The notes under the pieces: model-generated
What the model was told of the DNA's origin: nothing
Database searches by the model: none
The model's input: only the letters and a program-made list of their open reading frames with translations
DNA from: an uncultured Saprospiraceae bacterium
Lineage (GTDB): Bacteria; Bacteroidota; Bacteroidia; Chitinophagales; Saprospiraceae
DNA: 38,894 nt
Reading direction: 5' to 3'
Assembly: GCA_938007965.1 (NCBI GenBank)
Contig: CALLMH010000055.1
Span: 1-38,894, forward strand
Shown: piece by piece, positions 1 to 7,443 of the stretch
Layout: each line of letters opens with the position of its first letter
Numbering within the stretch: position 1 is the first letter of the stretch
Made by a program: the position numbers and the translations under genes

Positions 1-1
1 T

Positions 2-1150
2 CGTATGGCTCACTTTGATTTTAATGGGAACAAATTAGGTGAAACGATAGAAGTTTTTCATCCTACAAAGAATTACACAAGTGCCTTTCAACTAACTGCT
101 CAGAAATTAAATGGTAAATTCCATATACTAGGTACTGCAAGAGCTGATGATTTGCAACATGCATTGATGTATGTAGTGCAACCTGATGGTGTTCTAGATA
201 CATTAGTAACCATTGCATCTGACAGAAAAGCAACTTCTTTTGACAGTGATATTGACATTGAAGGAAATCTTGTTTCTTTTAATAAAATAGGAGATGGAGG
301 TGCATTTAATGATTTTATTAGAATTGTGAAATACAATACAGAATACGATACGATTTGGACATATAATACAGAAAAGTCGATAAACCATTTGAGCGGAGTA
401 AAAGGTTTAGCTATGGGCGAAAATGTAGTAATAAGAACATATACACCACCAGCAACGTCACCAAGACATACACTTAGATCGATTGATGAAAATAAAAATG
501 AGACAATTATTTATCAACCAGAGCAGGTAGTATCAAATGTAAGAGGATTTAGTCGACTTAAGCTACTTGACAATGGGGATATTTTAGGGATAGGAGGGTT
601 TCAAGACATATCACTATCGCCACCGGTGGAGCAAGCTCCTTGGCTGATAAGGATGAGTCCTACAGGTGACATTCGATGGCAGCGAGTTTTTTATGAACTT
701 GACCCACTAACTAACAGAGCCAGGTTTGGAACTTTAAGAGATGTTACAGAATTACCCAATGGCGATCTCTACGGTGTCGGAGATATGGAATTTGAAAGTA
801 TTACACACTCTATTGTATTTAAAGTAGATTCGGATGGCTGTCTCGCACCTGATGATTGCGGGATAGTACAGTTTGTGACAGATACAGAAAATGTTGATAT
901 TTCTGATGATATTACTATATATCCTAATCCAGTGAGTGATAGATTTAGCATTAGCATTCCTGATGATCTTCAAGATTGTAGTTTTATGATACTTGATGAA
1001 ATGGGGCGGACTGTTCGTAAAATACAGCCTTTGGAATCAAATGTTGAGGAGTCTGTTGCTGAGCTTAGTTCAGGGTTGTATTATATGGTTGTGGTGAGAG
1101 ATGGTAAGATGATTGGAACTAGAAAAGTGCTTGTAGAAAATGGTAAATAA
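2..1150 (+). CDS. T9SS-secreted protein, C-terminal part (5' end outside window)
   Basis: The reading frame is open to the left edge, so the first ATG at base 5 is probably internal and the true start lies outside the window. The visible ~382 residues have no enzyme motif that I recognise. The body contains phrases such as LIRMSPTGDIRWQRVF and LPNGDLYGVGDMEF, which look like the blades of a beta-propeller or delta-60 type repeat protein; that is a weak inference. The last ~80 residues form a type A T9SS sorting domain: an IYPNPVSDRFSI start, a central MILDEMGRTV strand, then SSGLYYMVVVRDGK and a basic end. The protein is therefore predicted to cross the outer membrane through T9SS and be anchored or released at the surface. 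The first group II intron remnant starts 63 bp after the stop codon. Confidence 0.8.
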   Translation, partial: RMAHFDFNGNKLGETIEVFHPTKNYTSAFQLTAQKLNGKFHILGTARADDLQHALMYVVQPDGVLDTLVTIASDRKATSFDSDIDIEGNLVSFNKIGDGGAFNDFIRIVKYNTEYDTIWTYNTEKSINHLSGVKGLAMGENVVIRTYTPPATSPRHTLRSIDENKNETIIYQPEQVVSNVRGFSRLKLLDNGDILGIGGFQDISLSPPVEQAPWLIRMSPTGDIRWQRVFYELDPLTNRARFGTLRDVTELPNGDLYGVGDMEFESITHSIVFKVDSDGCLAPDDCGIVQFVTDTENVDISDDITIYPNPVSDRFSISIPDDLQDCSFMILDEMGRTVRKIQPLESNVEESVAELSSGLYYMVVVRDGKMIGTRKVLVENGK

Positions 1151-1213
1151 TGCTCCGTTGAAATTGTTAAGTTAAAAGGCGTAAACTTAGATGTTGAAAA
1201 AGGAACCGAGGAT

Positions 1214-1335
1214 AATCGAGTAGACGGCCTCGACTAGAGTTACTAGTCGAGGTGCGCCTCTCACACCACCGTACATACGGGTCTCGTATACGGCGGTTCA
1301 TCAAATCGAAGTTTTGAATCTTGAGTAATAATCGA
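1214..1335 (-). mobile_element. Group II intron 3' end (domains V-VI), remnant copy R1
   Basis: Read on the minus strand, bases 1298-1265 fold into domain V: a nine-pair lower helix starting ACCGCCGTA and ending TACGGTGGT, a two-base bulge (TG) on the 3' strand, a TACG/CGTA upper helix and a short loop. The two-base bulge and the CGC triad near the helix base are hallmarks of the intron's catalytic core. Domain VI follows at 1252-1228 as a ten-pair stem (CCTCGACTAG with CTAGTCGAGG), then the terminal CTACTCGATTA. About 40 nt upstream of domain V are shared with copy R2. No reverse transcriptase gene and no recognisable 5' end lie alongside, so this is a 5'-truncated copy. It is the best preserved of the four in the window. 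The family assignment rests on the folded structure and on my memory of bacterial group II introns. Confidence 0.75.
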
Positions 1336-1653
1336 TCATAGAAATATACCCCTTTACACTTCAATAGCGATACTCGGATAGTAACTTTGGGCGACTGTCT
1401 ATCCTCCCTTAGCTTTATATCATCAAAATCATGGCTCAATCAATACCGGTCAGCTGTAATGATGGTATCAAAAGTCAAAATGCTCTAGATATATAGTAAT
1501 TTCCCTTTACAATCAAAAGTTGGTCATGTCCAACTGAAATACAATCACAGTGTAATATACATTGTAGCATCGAATTGGCTTATGTAGAAGACTGTGGTTG
1601 TATTCCTTTGATTTATGTACAAGCCGAGCCGCCCTATCAGTATAACTTAGCAC
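1336..1653. other. Intergenic stretch without a recognisable gene
   Basis: No convincing reading frame lies here. A minus-strand frame running from 1439 to 1167 passes straight through the domain V-VI structure and is best read as non-coding. The segment next to copy R1 may contain decayed intron sequence, but I could not align it with the other copies beyond base 1335. Confidence 0.5.
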
Positions 1654-1797
1654 ATATTAACAGTTAAGGGACTTTAAAGGTCTTAAATATGTATATTTAA
1701 GTAGTTAATTGTATTGCACTATAATTATTCTTAACTTGCAATATACTAAGAATTAAATACATTTTTATATCATAACTATTAATATTTAAGCAGTTAA
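1654..1797 (+). promoter_or_regulatory. hipBA control region with three related direct repeats
   Basis: Two 16-mers differ at one base: ATATTTAAGTAGTTAA at 1693-1708 and ATATTTAAGCAGTTAA at 1782-1797. A shorter relative, ATATTAACAGTTAA, is at 1654-1667. The last repeat ends one base before the hipB start codon. An AT-rich palindrome, TTAAATAT-GT-ATATTTAA, overlaps the middle copy. HipB antitoxins are known to bind several operators upstream of their own gene, so these repeats are the natural operator candidates. That role is inference. No clear TAnnTTTG promoter element is visible. Confidence 0.45.
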
Positions 1798-1798
1798 A

Positions 1799-2116
1799 AT
1801 GGAAAATTGGCTATTCTCAACAGAAAAGGAAATCATTGACCAAATAGGTCAAAGATTGAAACAGATAAGACTACAACATAATCTAACTCAAAAACAACTG
1901 AGTAAAGATACAGGTCTCAGTGTTTCAACAATAAGTCTTATCGAACAAGGCAACTCAACATCATTAGAAAGTCTAATTAGAATCTTGGTAAGACTAAATA
2001 GAATTAAGGACTTCGAATCAGTTTTTCGAGTAGGACAGAATTTGGAATTAAAAATGAAATTTGAAAAAGCCAAATTAAAATCTGAAAGAAAAAGAGCCTC
2101 AAGAAAAATAAAGTAA
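1799..2116 (+). CDS. HipB-type antitoxin, XRE-family helix-turn-helix protein
   Basis: This 105-residue protein has an XRE/Cro helix-turn-helix at about residues 15-73. The RLKQIRLQHNLTQKQLS segment gives the first helices and SVSTISLIEQG (41-51) the recognition helix. The basic tail (KAKLKSERKRASRKIK) may bind DNA or the toxin. The gene ends one base before the ATG of the HipA-type toxin, the usual hipBA layout, so it should neutralise HipA and repress the pair. The ATG at 1799 directly follows a repeat that may be its operator. The protein is longer than E. coli HipB (88 residues) because of its basic tail. Confidence 0.85.
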   Translation: MENWLFSTEKEIIDQIGQRLKQIRLQHNLTQKQLSKDTGLSVSTISLIEQGNSTSLESLIRILVRLNRIKDFESVFRVGQNLELKMKFEKAKLKSERKRASRKIK

Positions 2117-2117
2117 T

Positions 2118-3407
2118 ATGCTAGTACAAGTTAAACTATATGGTGAATCATTAGGTACAGTTGATTGGGATGAAACAAATGGCAATTCAATCTTCGAATA
2201 CACAGAAAACTCATTTTCGAATAAATTGGAGCCCTCTCCTATATTAATGCCAAAGGAAGGAAAAACTTACGTAACAAATAGAGACCATATCAATTTTCAT
2301 AACCTGCCATACCTACTTGCAGATTCAATGCCTGATGATTTTGGAAATACAATGATGAAAGAGTGGTTAAGACAAAAAAGTCTATCATATGGCGATATTA
2401 ATCCAGTTGATAGACTTACATATGTTGGGATTAGAGGAATGGGTGCATTAGAATATTCTCCGATTAATCATAAATTAGAATACAATAATAAAGTAAATGT
2501 ATCCGAACTTTTAGAAGTTGCTAAGAATGTACTTTCAGGGAAAGAAAAAACTGAATTTAAAGAACTTGATAAAGAGAGTCTCACAAATATTCTGAGAATT
2601 GGAACATCGGTAGGTGGAGCAAGGGCAAAAGCACTGATTGCAATAAAAGAAGATTCCAAAGGAAATATATCACAAATTAAATCAGGTGATATAATCCAAC
2701 CTGAAGGTTATACATATTGGCTATTAAAGATTGATGGTGCTAATAAAAAGTCATTAGGCGAATCAGAAGGAATCGGAAAAATTGAATACGCATATTATAA
2801 AATGGCTAAAAATTGCAAAATTGAAATATCAAATAGTCGATTATATGAAGAAGGAAACAGATTCCATTTCCTAACAAAAAGATTTGATCGATCTGATCAG
2901 GGAGAAAAATTACACATGCAGACTTTGGGTTCGTTAATTGGAGTTGACTTCAAAGTACAACGAGCAAGTTCATATGAAACTTTGTTTAGAACAATGAAAA
3001 GATTGCAACTGACCTATGACCAATTTGAACAACAATATCGTAGAGCAATATTTAATATAGTCTCTAGAAATCATGATGATCACGTAAAAAACTTTTCATT
3101 CATAATGGACAAAAATGGAAAATGGAAAATTTCTCCAGCATATGACATAACATATTCTTACAAGCCTGGCGGTACTTGGACAGATGTCCATCAGTCATCA
3201 TTAAATGGGAAATACACGGATTTTAATAAAACCGACCTTATAACTTTCGGAAAAACTTTTGGTATTAAAAAGAGCAAAGATTTAGTTGATGAAACTATTC
3301 ATGAGGTATCAAGATGGAAACAAATTGCCAAAGAAATTGATATTCCGAATAAGAATATTTTAGAAATAGAGAAAAATCTAAGGTTAACAATAAAGGCCAG
3401 TGCCTAA
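2118..3407 (+). CDS. HipA-family serine/threonine kinase toxin
   Basis: At 429 residues this is a full-length HipA-like kinase of the type II toxin-antitoxin class, a family whose E. coli member phosphorylates glutamyl-tRNA synthetase. The N-terminal subdomain includes LLADSMPDDFGN (66-77). The glycine-rich loop TSVGGARAK (163-171) carries the serine or threonine expected to be autophosphorylated. FLTKRFDR lies at 251-258, the catalytic segment SRNHDDHVKNFSF at 316-328, and the metal-binding aspartate in SPAYDITYS at 343. All the key residues seem present, so the kinase should be active. It is co-transcribed with the HipB-like gene one base upstream. The stop codon TAA (3405-3407) is formed by the terminal bases of the intron remnant R2, so the native C terminus may have been changed by a few residues. 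Confidence 0.9.
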   Translation: MLVQVKLYGESLGTVDWDETNGNSIFEYTENSFSNKLEPSPILMPKEGKTYVTNRDHINFHNLPYLLADSMPDDFGNTMMKEWLRQKSLSYGDINPVDRLTYVGIRGMGALEYSPINHKLEYNNKVNVSELLEVAKNVLSGKEKTEFKELDKESLTNILRIGTSVGGARAKALIAIKEDSKGNISQIKSGDIIQPEGYTYWLLKIDGANKKSLGESEGIGKIEYAYYKMAKNCKIEISNSRLYEEGNRFHFLTKRFDRSDQGEKLHMQTLGSLIGVDFKVQRASSYETLFRTMKRLQLTYDQFEQQYRRAIFNIVSRNHDDHVKNFSFIMDKNGKWKISPAYDITYSYKPGGTWTDVHQSSLNGKYTDFNKTDLITFGKTFGIKKSKDLVDETIHEVSRWKQIAKEIDIPNKNILEIEKNLRLTIKASA

Positions 3408-3840
3408 TCGAGCAGACGGCCTCGACTATAATTACTAGCCGGGGTACACCTCGCACACCACCCTACTAATAGGTCTCGTATACCACGGTTCATAAAATCG
3501 AAGTTTTGAACCTTGAGTAATAATCGAACTCTCTACTCCTAGTCTAATGAGATTCTTGCGTTTTCGATCGGGCTTTTCCAATCATGCCAGATTCAATATC
3601 TCAACCAATTTCTCAACCACTAGTCCAATTTCTTGAGATTCAGAGAATAGATAGAAACCAATCAGTCACCCTTTGCAGCTTATTATCACTTCGAATCGCC
3701 AAACTCGCGTGCAAGGGACTTGCCCCCTCTAGAATATTTAGCTATCTTGCGGATAGCTGCCCATGCTAGGCACACCCAAGCTATGATCAGGGAATCGCTC
3801 CTTCGTCACGACTGCCGGCACAGCCGATCCGAAGCCTAAA
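3405..3840 (-). mobile_element. Group II intron remnant R2, ORF-less
   Basis: Bases 3527-3405 read on the minus strand match copy R1 through the pre-domain V segment, domain V and domain VI, but with several mutations that break pairs in both domains. Beyond 3530 the DNA is GC-richer than its surroundings and rich in small hairpins. The clearest is a 7-bp stem at 3740-3758 (AGCTATC and GATAGCT closing a five-base loop), with a GCAAG/CTTGC stem nearby. Around 3775 the minus strand reads GTGTGCCTAGC, which fits the GUGYG start of group II introns. The whole could be an intron that has lost its reverse transcriptase and most of its middle. The 3' part is well supported; the upstream limit is uncertain. 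Confidence 0.6.
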
Positions 3841-3900
3841 GTACTTATTTTGGCACTATCGCCTTAATTATATCGTTATATTAGCAAATAAACAATTGTC

Positions 3901-4140
3901 ATGTCAACAATAGAATTGCGTAAGAAACTCATAGAAAGGATAAATTCAACTGAAGATAACAAATTATTGCTTGAAGCTTCAAGGTTAATGGAAATTCAAC
4001 TGAGTGAAAAAGATATTCCATTTCGATTAACAAATGAAATGAATGAAGCTGTTGATGAGGCATTAGAACAAATCAGAACTGGTGACTTTTTAACCCATGA
4101 ACAAGCGGAAAAAGAAATTGAAGAATGGCTAGGAAAATAA
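3901..4140 (+). CDS. Type II antitoxin, ParD/RelB-like
   Basis: This 79-residue, highly charged and probably largely helical protein immediately precedes a RelE/ParE toxin gene and overlaps it by 16 bp. Its layout (helical N terminus, then a DEALEQIRTGDFLTHEQAEKE region) is typical of small antitoxins paired with RelE/ParE toxins in Bacteroidota. Such antitoxins bind the toxin with their C-terminal half and repress the operon. No classic helix-turn-helix or ribbon-helix-helix can be assigned by eye. The ATG follows AT-rich DNA with no Shine-Dalgarno sequence, as usual in this phylum. Confidence 0.8.
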   Translation: MSTIELRKKLIERINSTEDNKLLLEASRLMEIQLSEKDIPFRLTNEMNEAVDEALEQIRTGDFLTHEQAEKEIEEWLGK

Positions 4141-4430
4141 TCTGGTCCCGAAGAGCTCAAATTGATAGGATTGGAATTTTTACTTTTTGGAATAAAAGAA
4201 ACAAATCGAAAATCTATAGTCAAAAATTAAACAATCTATATAACAAAGCTGCAAAATTTCTTGCTACAAATCCAAATACAGGAAGTACAACAACAAGGGA
4301 GAATATCAGAGTGAAATTTGTCAGCCATTTTGCTCTGATTTATAAAGTTGCGCAGTACGAAATTCAGATACTATCTATATTTGATTCCCGTCAAAATCCA
4401 GAAAAACTAGAAGAAATACTAGATGAATGA
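4125..4430 (+). CDS. RelE/ParE-family toxin
   Basis: The 101-residue protein has the RelE/ParE pattern: a first strand and helix (KIIWSRRAQIDRIGIFTFW, 4-22), a helical hairpin (KSKIYSQKLNNLYNKAAKFLATNPNTG), then strands IRVKFVSHFALIYKV and YEIQILSIFDSRQNPEKL (79-95). The D-x-R-x-x-P ending is frequent in ParE/RelE proteins of Bacteroidota. Members cut mRNA on the ribosome (RelE) or poison DNA gyrase (ParE); the sequence alone does not decide between them. The start codon lies inside the antitoxin gene, so the two are translationally coupled. The stop lies 12 bp before intron remnant R3. Confidence 0.85.
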   Translation: MARKIIWSRRAQIDRIGIFTFWNKRNKSKIYSQKLNNLYNKAAKFLATNPNTGSTTTRENIRVKFVSHFALIYKVAQYEIQILSIFDSRQNPEKLEEILDE

Positions 4431-4442
4431 AAACACGAGTCT

Positions 4443-4536
4443 ATAATCGAGTAGACAGCCTCGACTAGAATTACTAGCCGAAGTGCACCTCTCACACCAC
4501 CCTACATACAGGTCTCATATACAGCGGTTCATCAAA
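4443..4536 (-). mobile_element. Group II intron 3' end, remnant copy R3
   Basis: On the minus strand this 94-nt segment matches copies R1 and R2 from the start of domain V (GAACCGCTGTATATGAG) to the terminal CTACTCGATTA. Domain V keeps the two-base bulge but has a mismatched pair in the lower helix, and the domain VI stem is partly broken. Similarity stops at about 4536, so this copy is cut shorter at its 5' side than R1 and R2. All three copies point the same way, opposite to the genes between them. Confidence 0.7.
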
Positions 4537-4767
4537 CAGTACTATCACTTTTCTTTCATCCGCTTACCATATTCTGCCTATGCATTCTTTTCTACTTCGC
4601 TCCTCGGATGCAGAAAAACTCGCTCATGCTCAAACAGTTGCGCATTCTTAACGTCAAAATTCAATTCAAACACCTAAGACAGCTAAGACCATTAGAGACT
4701 ATCGACTTAAATCCACATCATCACACAATTGTATGATTCTTCTTACTGCTGCACTATCATATGAAAC
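4537..4767. other. Intergenic region, possible dispersed-repeat fragment
   Basis: No credible gene is present. Bases 4575-4650 are GC-richer than their surroundings and contain segments such as CTTCGCTCCTCGGATGCAG and ACTCGCTCATGCTCAAACAG, bounded by two GCATTCTT copies (about 4580 and 4640). Similar non-coding phrases recur in many Bacteroidota genomes as far as I recall, so this may be part of a dispersed repeat. That is memory-based and uncertain. Confidence 0.3.
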
Positions 4768-4805
4768 AAAAAAAAGTGATGCTTCAATAAAGAAACATCA
4801 CTTTT
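4768..4805 (-). terminator. Intrinsic terminator of the fasciclin gene
   Basis: AAAAGTGATG (4772-4781) pairs perfectly with CATCACTTTT (4796-4805) around a 14-nt loop. On the minus strand the stem is followed by a run of seven or more Ts. It lies 24 bp downstream of the fasciclin gene's stop codon. Confidence 0.8.
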
Positions 4806-4828
4806 AATTCAACTGTATATTCGTATTA

Positions 4829-5764
4829 CTATGGGAGTAATACTTGACTAACAACGTGAATTACGCCATTGTTCGTTTGTACGTCTGTAACTACTATTTC
4901 AGTAGATCTTCCTCTAGCATCCGTAATTTTTGCACCATCAGAAAGATCAATAGAAAACTCTGCACCCGCAAAAGTAGATATTACTTGTCCATCTGATAAA
5001 TCTTCTGCAAGGACATTTGCACCATTCACAACGTGGTATTGTAGTACTGCATTTAGTGTAGCATCATCTATATCGTCTAATCCCCCTGCACCTAGCTCAT
5101 TGAGCAATGCACCGAATGCATCATTCGTAGGTGCAAATACTGTGAACGGTCCATCTCCTGATAATAACCCAACATAGTCAACTCCTAAGCTTTCTTTAGT
5201 CAGTGCCTCAACTAATGTACCAAACGTAGGATCAGCAGTTGCAAATGTGACAATAGTAGGCAAGCCAATAACTTCGTCGACGATGTGTACTACCCCATTC
5301 GATGCGTCTACGTCTGCAGTAGTTACTGTGCTCACTCCATTAATCGTAACACCGTCCTCTGTAGATATGTACATGTTCATAGTGTTACCACCCGCTCCAG
5401 TTGCTGAAGATTCTACATATCCAGTAGTCAATCCTGTAGATATATTCTTACCCCCTACTACGTGATTTAGCAATATGTTTTTAAGGACTTCAACTGGTAC
5501 ATCATCTAGTTCTGAAAAGCCGTTATTTGATAAAAACTTATCAAAAGCAGCATTTGTCGGTGCAAATACCGTGAATGGACCTGTTCCTTCTAATGTGCTA
5601 ACCAAATCAGCTGCATCCAATGCCGCGACTAAAGTACTAAGGTTATCTGTAGCGGAAGCCAATTCAGCAATATTTTGTGGTTCGTTTTCTTCATCATCAC
5701 CGCAAGAAACAAAACCTAACGATATCATCAATAATGCTAATCCAAATAATCTTAAAGTTTTCAT
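4829..5764 (-). CDS. Lipoprotein with two fasciclin (FAS1) domains
   Basis: The 311-residue product starts with a lipoprotein signal peptide, with lipobox LGFVSC and Cys21 as the lipidated residue, followed by an acidic spacer (GDDEENEP). Two FAS1 domains follow, at about residues 33-168 and 171-311. Each has the diagnostic GPFTVFAPTN box (62-71 and 205-214) and a VVHIVDEVIGLP or VIHVVSQVLLP closing strand. FAS1 domains mediate adhesion or binding at cell surfaces. The protein should sit in the outer membrane or on the surface. It is monocistronic: a 487-bp AT-rich gap lies upstream and a strong terminator downstream. Confidence 0.92.
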   Translation of the reverse strand: MKTLRLFGLALLMISLGFVSCGDDEENEPQNIAELASATDNLSTLVAALDAADLVSTLEGTGPFTVFAPTNAAFDKFLSNNGFSELDDVPVEVLKNILLNHVVGGKNISTGLTTGYVESSATGAGGNTMNMYISTEDGVTINGVSTVTTADVDASNGVVHIVDEVIGLPTIVTFATADPTFGTLVEALTKESLGVDYVGLLSGDGPFTVFAPTNDAFGALLNELGAGGLDDIDDATLNAVLQYHVVNGANVLAEDLSDGQVISTFAGAEFSIDLSDGAKITDARGRSTEIVVTDVQTNNGVIHVVSQVLLP

Positions 5765-6251
5765 ATATATTTATTTTAGTTTAAAAAATTTCTATTAATA
5801 ATTATGCATTTTCGACTCAAAAGGTTGTCTCATTCTGAATAAAATTTTCCTAAAAATCCAGTATAAAACCACAAAAATTAACATAATCAATTGATTATCA
5901 ATATTTTATTTCGTTTAATTTATTATAAAAAATATTAAACAAAATCATCAAGTACATTCAAATACTTTACACAAATCCGAGTCTATTTCACAGTCAAATT
6001 ATCACATAATCTTACGAAATCGGCTGAATGCCAAACCCACAAAATTTAGATCTATCTTGTAACTACATACTGTAACTTAGCAGATTAAACCAATCAAATG
6101 ATTTGGTAAAAAGCCAGATGGATGGTATAAATTCATGAAAACATAAAAAACAACATTTTGAAAAACTACTAAACGAACCATTCTTCAATAGACTGAATAT
6201 CTTTTCCTATTTTCGTCAATGATTCTAACCAAGTAAATTCGAAATAAAACT
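5765..6251. promoter_or_regulatory. Divergent intergenic region between the fasciclin gene and argE-like gene
   Basis: This very AT-rich 487-bp gap separates two divergently transcribed genes and must hold both promoters. I found no exact TAnnTTTG element in either direction, no tRNA and no reading frame worth calling. Short inverted repeats such as CAATTGATTATCAATATT near 5889 exist but are not clearly operators. Confidence 0.35.
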
Positions 6252-7403
6252 ATGAATGCAACTCAGATACTCGCAAAACTTGTATCCTTCCCTGTTCTTG
6301 GAGGACAATCCAACCTCTCAATCCTGAATTGGATTAAGGAATATATTGAAGAATTTGGAGTTGCCACTCATATAGTACCCAATGAGGAAGGAACTAAAGC
6401 ATCTCTTCATTGCAGAGTCGGGCCTGCAGTAGATGGCGGTGTGATCCTCTCAGGACATATGGATGTCGTCCCTGTGGAAGGTCAAGACTGGGACACTGAC
6501 CCATTCGTATTGACAGATGGTGGTGATGGTAAACTTTATGCTCGAGGATCATGCGATATGAAAGGATTTCTCGCTTGTTGTCTAGCTGCATTGCCAGAGA
6601 TGGTAAAGGCAAAACTGAAGACTCCTATCTACTTTGCCTTCTCTTATGACGAAGAGATTGGCTGCCTTTCTGCTCCAGAACTGATAGATCATATAAAATC
6701 AACTTATAATGAAAAACCAAAATACGCCATCATCGGAGAACCATCTATGATGCAGCCTATCGTAGGACAAAAAGGAATCTGCGTACTAGAAACCACCGTG
6801 AATGGATCTGCAGGACACAGTAGCAGAATCCGTCAAGAAGTAAGTGCCATCCATGAATCAGCTAGATTGATCATCTGGTTAGAAAATAAAATGAACGCAC
6901 TCGTAGAAGCTGGACGGATTGATGAACGATTCACACCACCACACTCATCGCTACATGTAGGTCAGATCAATGCTGGGATCGCTCCCAATGTGATTGCAGA
7001 CAAATCTCTATTCAAATGGGATGTAAGGGTAATTCCTCAAGATGTGACAGAAGATATCATATCAGAATTCGAAATATACTGTCGAGAGCGAGAATCAATT
7101 TTAAAAGAGACCTTTCCAGGATTTGAAATTAAAAATGTAGAACATCATCCTCCTGTCCCACCACTCGACACGGCAGAGTCCGACGATATAGTACCATTTA
7201 TAAAATCAATCACACCGATCCAAGAAACTGGTACCGTCGCTTATGCTGCAGAAGCAGGACAATTTTCAAATGGAGGCTTCCAGTCTATAATCTGTGGGCC
7301 AGGTTCCATAGCACAAGCTCATCGCGCAAATGAATACATAGAAATCGAGCAACTTGAGTTGGGTGTTGAAATGATTAAAAAATTGGTGGTAAAACTGAGC
7401 TAG
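6252..7403 (+). CDS. argE: M20-family deacetylase, acetylornithine deacetylase-like
   Basis: This 383-residue metallopeptidase-family protein fits ArgE, which hydrolyses N-acetylornithine to ornithine and acetate in arginine synthesis in the cytoplasm. The M20 metal and catalytic residues are visible: H69 and D71 in SGHMDVVP, the bridging aspartate D102 in ARGSCDMKGF, E134/E135 in YDEEIGC, E163 in GEPS, and a late histidine in AQAHRANEYI. The dimerisation domain occupies the middle (about 175-290). Length and motif order match ArgE/DapE proteins. The gene stands alone, convergent with the PL6 lyase. Other M20 amidases (for example succinyl-diaminopimelate desuccinylase) are possible, but the GEPSMMQPIVGQKG motif favours ArgE. 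Confidence 0.85.
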   Translation: MNATQILAKLVSFPVLGGQSNLSILNWIKEYIEEFGVATHIVPNEEGTKASLHCRVGPAVDGGVILSGHMDVVPVEGQDWDTDPFVLTDGGDGKLYARGSCDMKGFLACCLAALPEMVKAKLKTPIYFAFSYDEEIGCLSAPELIDHIKSTYNEKPKYAIIGEPSMMQPIVGQKGICVLETTVNGSAGHSSRIRQEVSAIHESARLIIWLENKMNALVEAGRIDERFTPPHSSLHVGQINAGIAPNVIADKSLFKWDVRVIPQDVTEDIISEFEIYCRERESILKETFPGFEIKNVEHHPPVPPLDTAESDDIVPFIKSITPIQETGTVAYAAEAGQFSNGGFQSIICGPGSIAQAHRANEYIEIEQLELGVEMIKKLVVKLS

Positions 7404-7418
7404 CATTACATTATTCTT

Positions 7419-7432
7419 TCCTTTCGAAAGGA
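7419..7432. terminator. Short palindrome between convergent genes
   Basis: TCCTTTCGAAAGGA is a perfect 14-bp palindrome midway between the stop codons of the argE-like gene and the PL6 lyase gene. It could act as a weak bidirectional terminator, but there is no T run beside it. Confidence 0.3.
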
Positions 7433-7443
7433 CACCAATAGTC

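Noticed and set aside
1167-1439. 90-residue minus-strand reading frame
   Set aside because: It reads straight through intron domains V and VI and the intron boundary, so it is not a real gene.
3584-3769. 61-residue reading frame inside R2
   Set aside because: It lies within the structured, probably intron-derived non-coding stretch and has no protein-like features.
1214-4536. Integron gene-cassette array with attC sites between toxin-antitoxin units
   Set aside because: The repeats lack GTTRRRY and RYYYAAC core sites, and they fold into group II intron domains V and VI with the typical two-base bulge. No integrase gene is visible.
4483-4677. 64-residue reading frame spanning R3
   Set aside because: It starts inside domain V of the intron remnant and continues into the possible dispersed repeat. 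Its composition is that of translated non-coding DNA.
4869-5798. Three plus-strand frames of 72-107 residues opposite the fasciclin gene
   Set aside because: They are antisense shadows of the FAS1 coding sequence, which has clear domain motifs.
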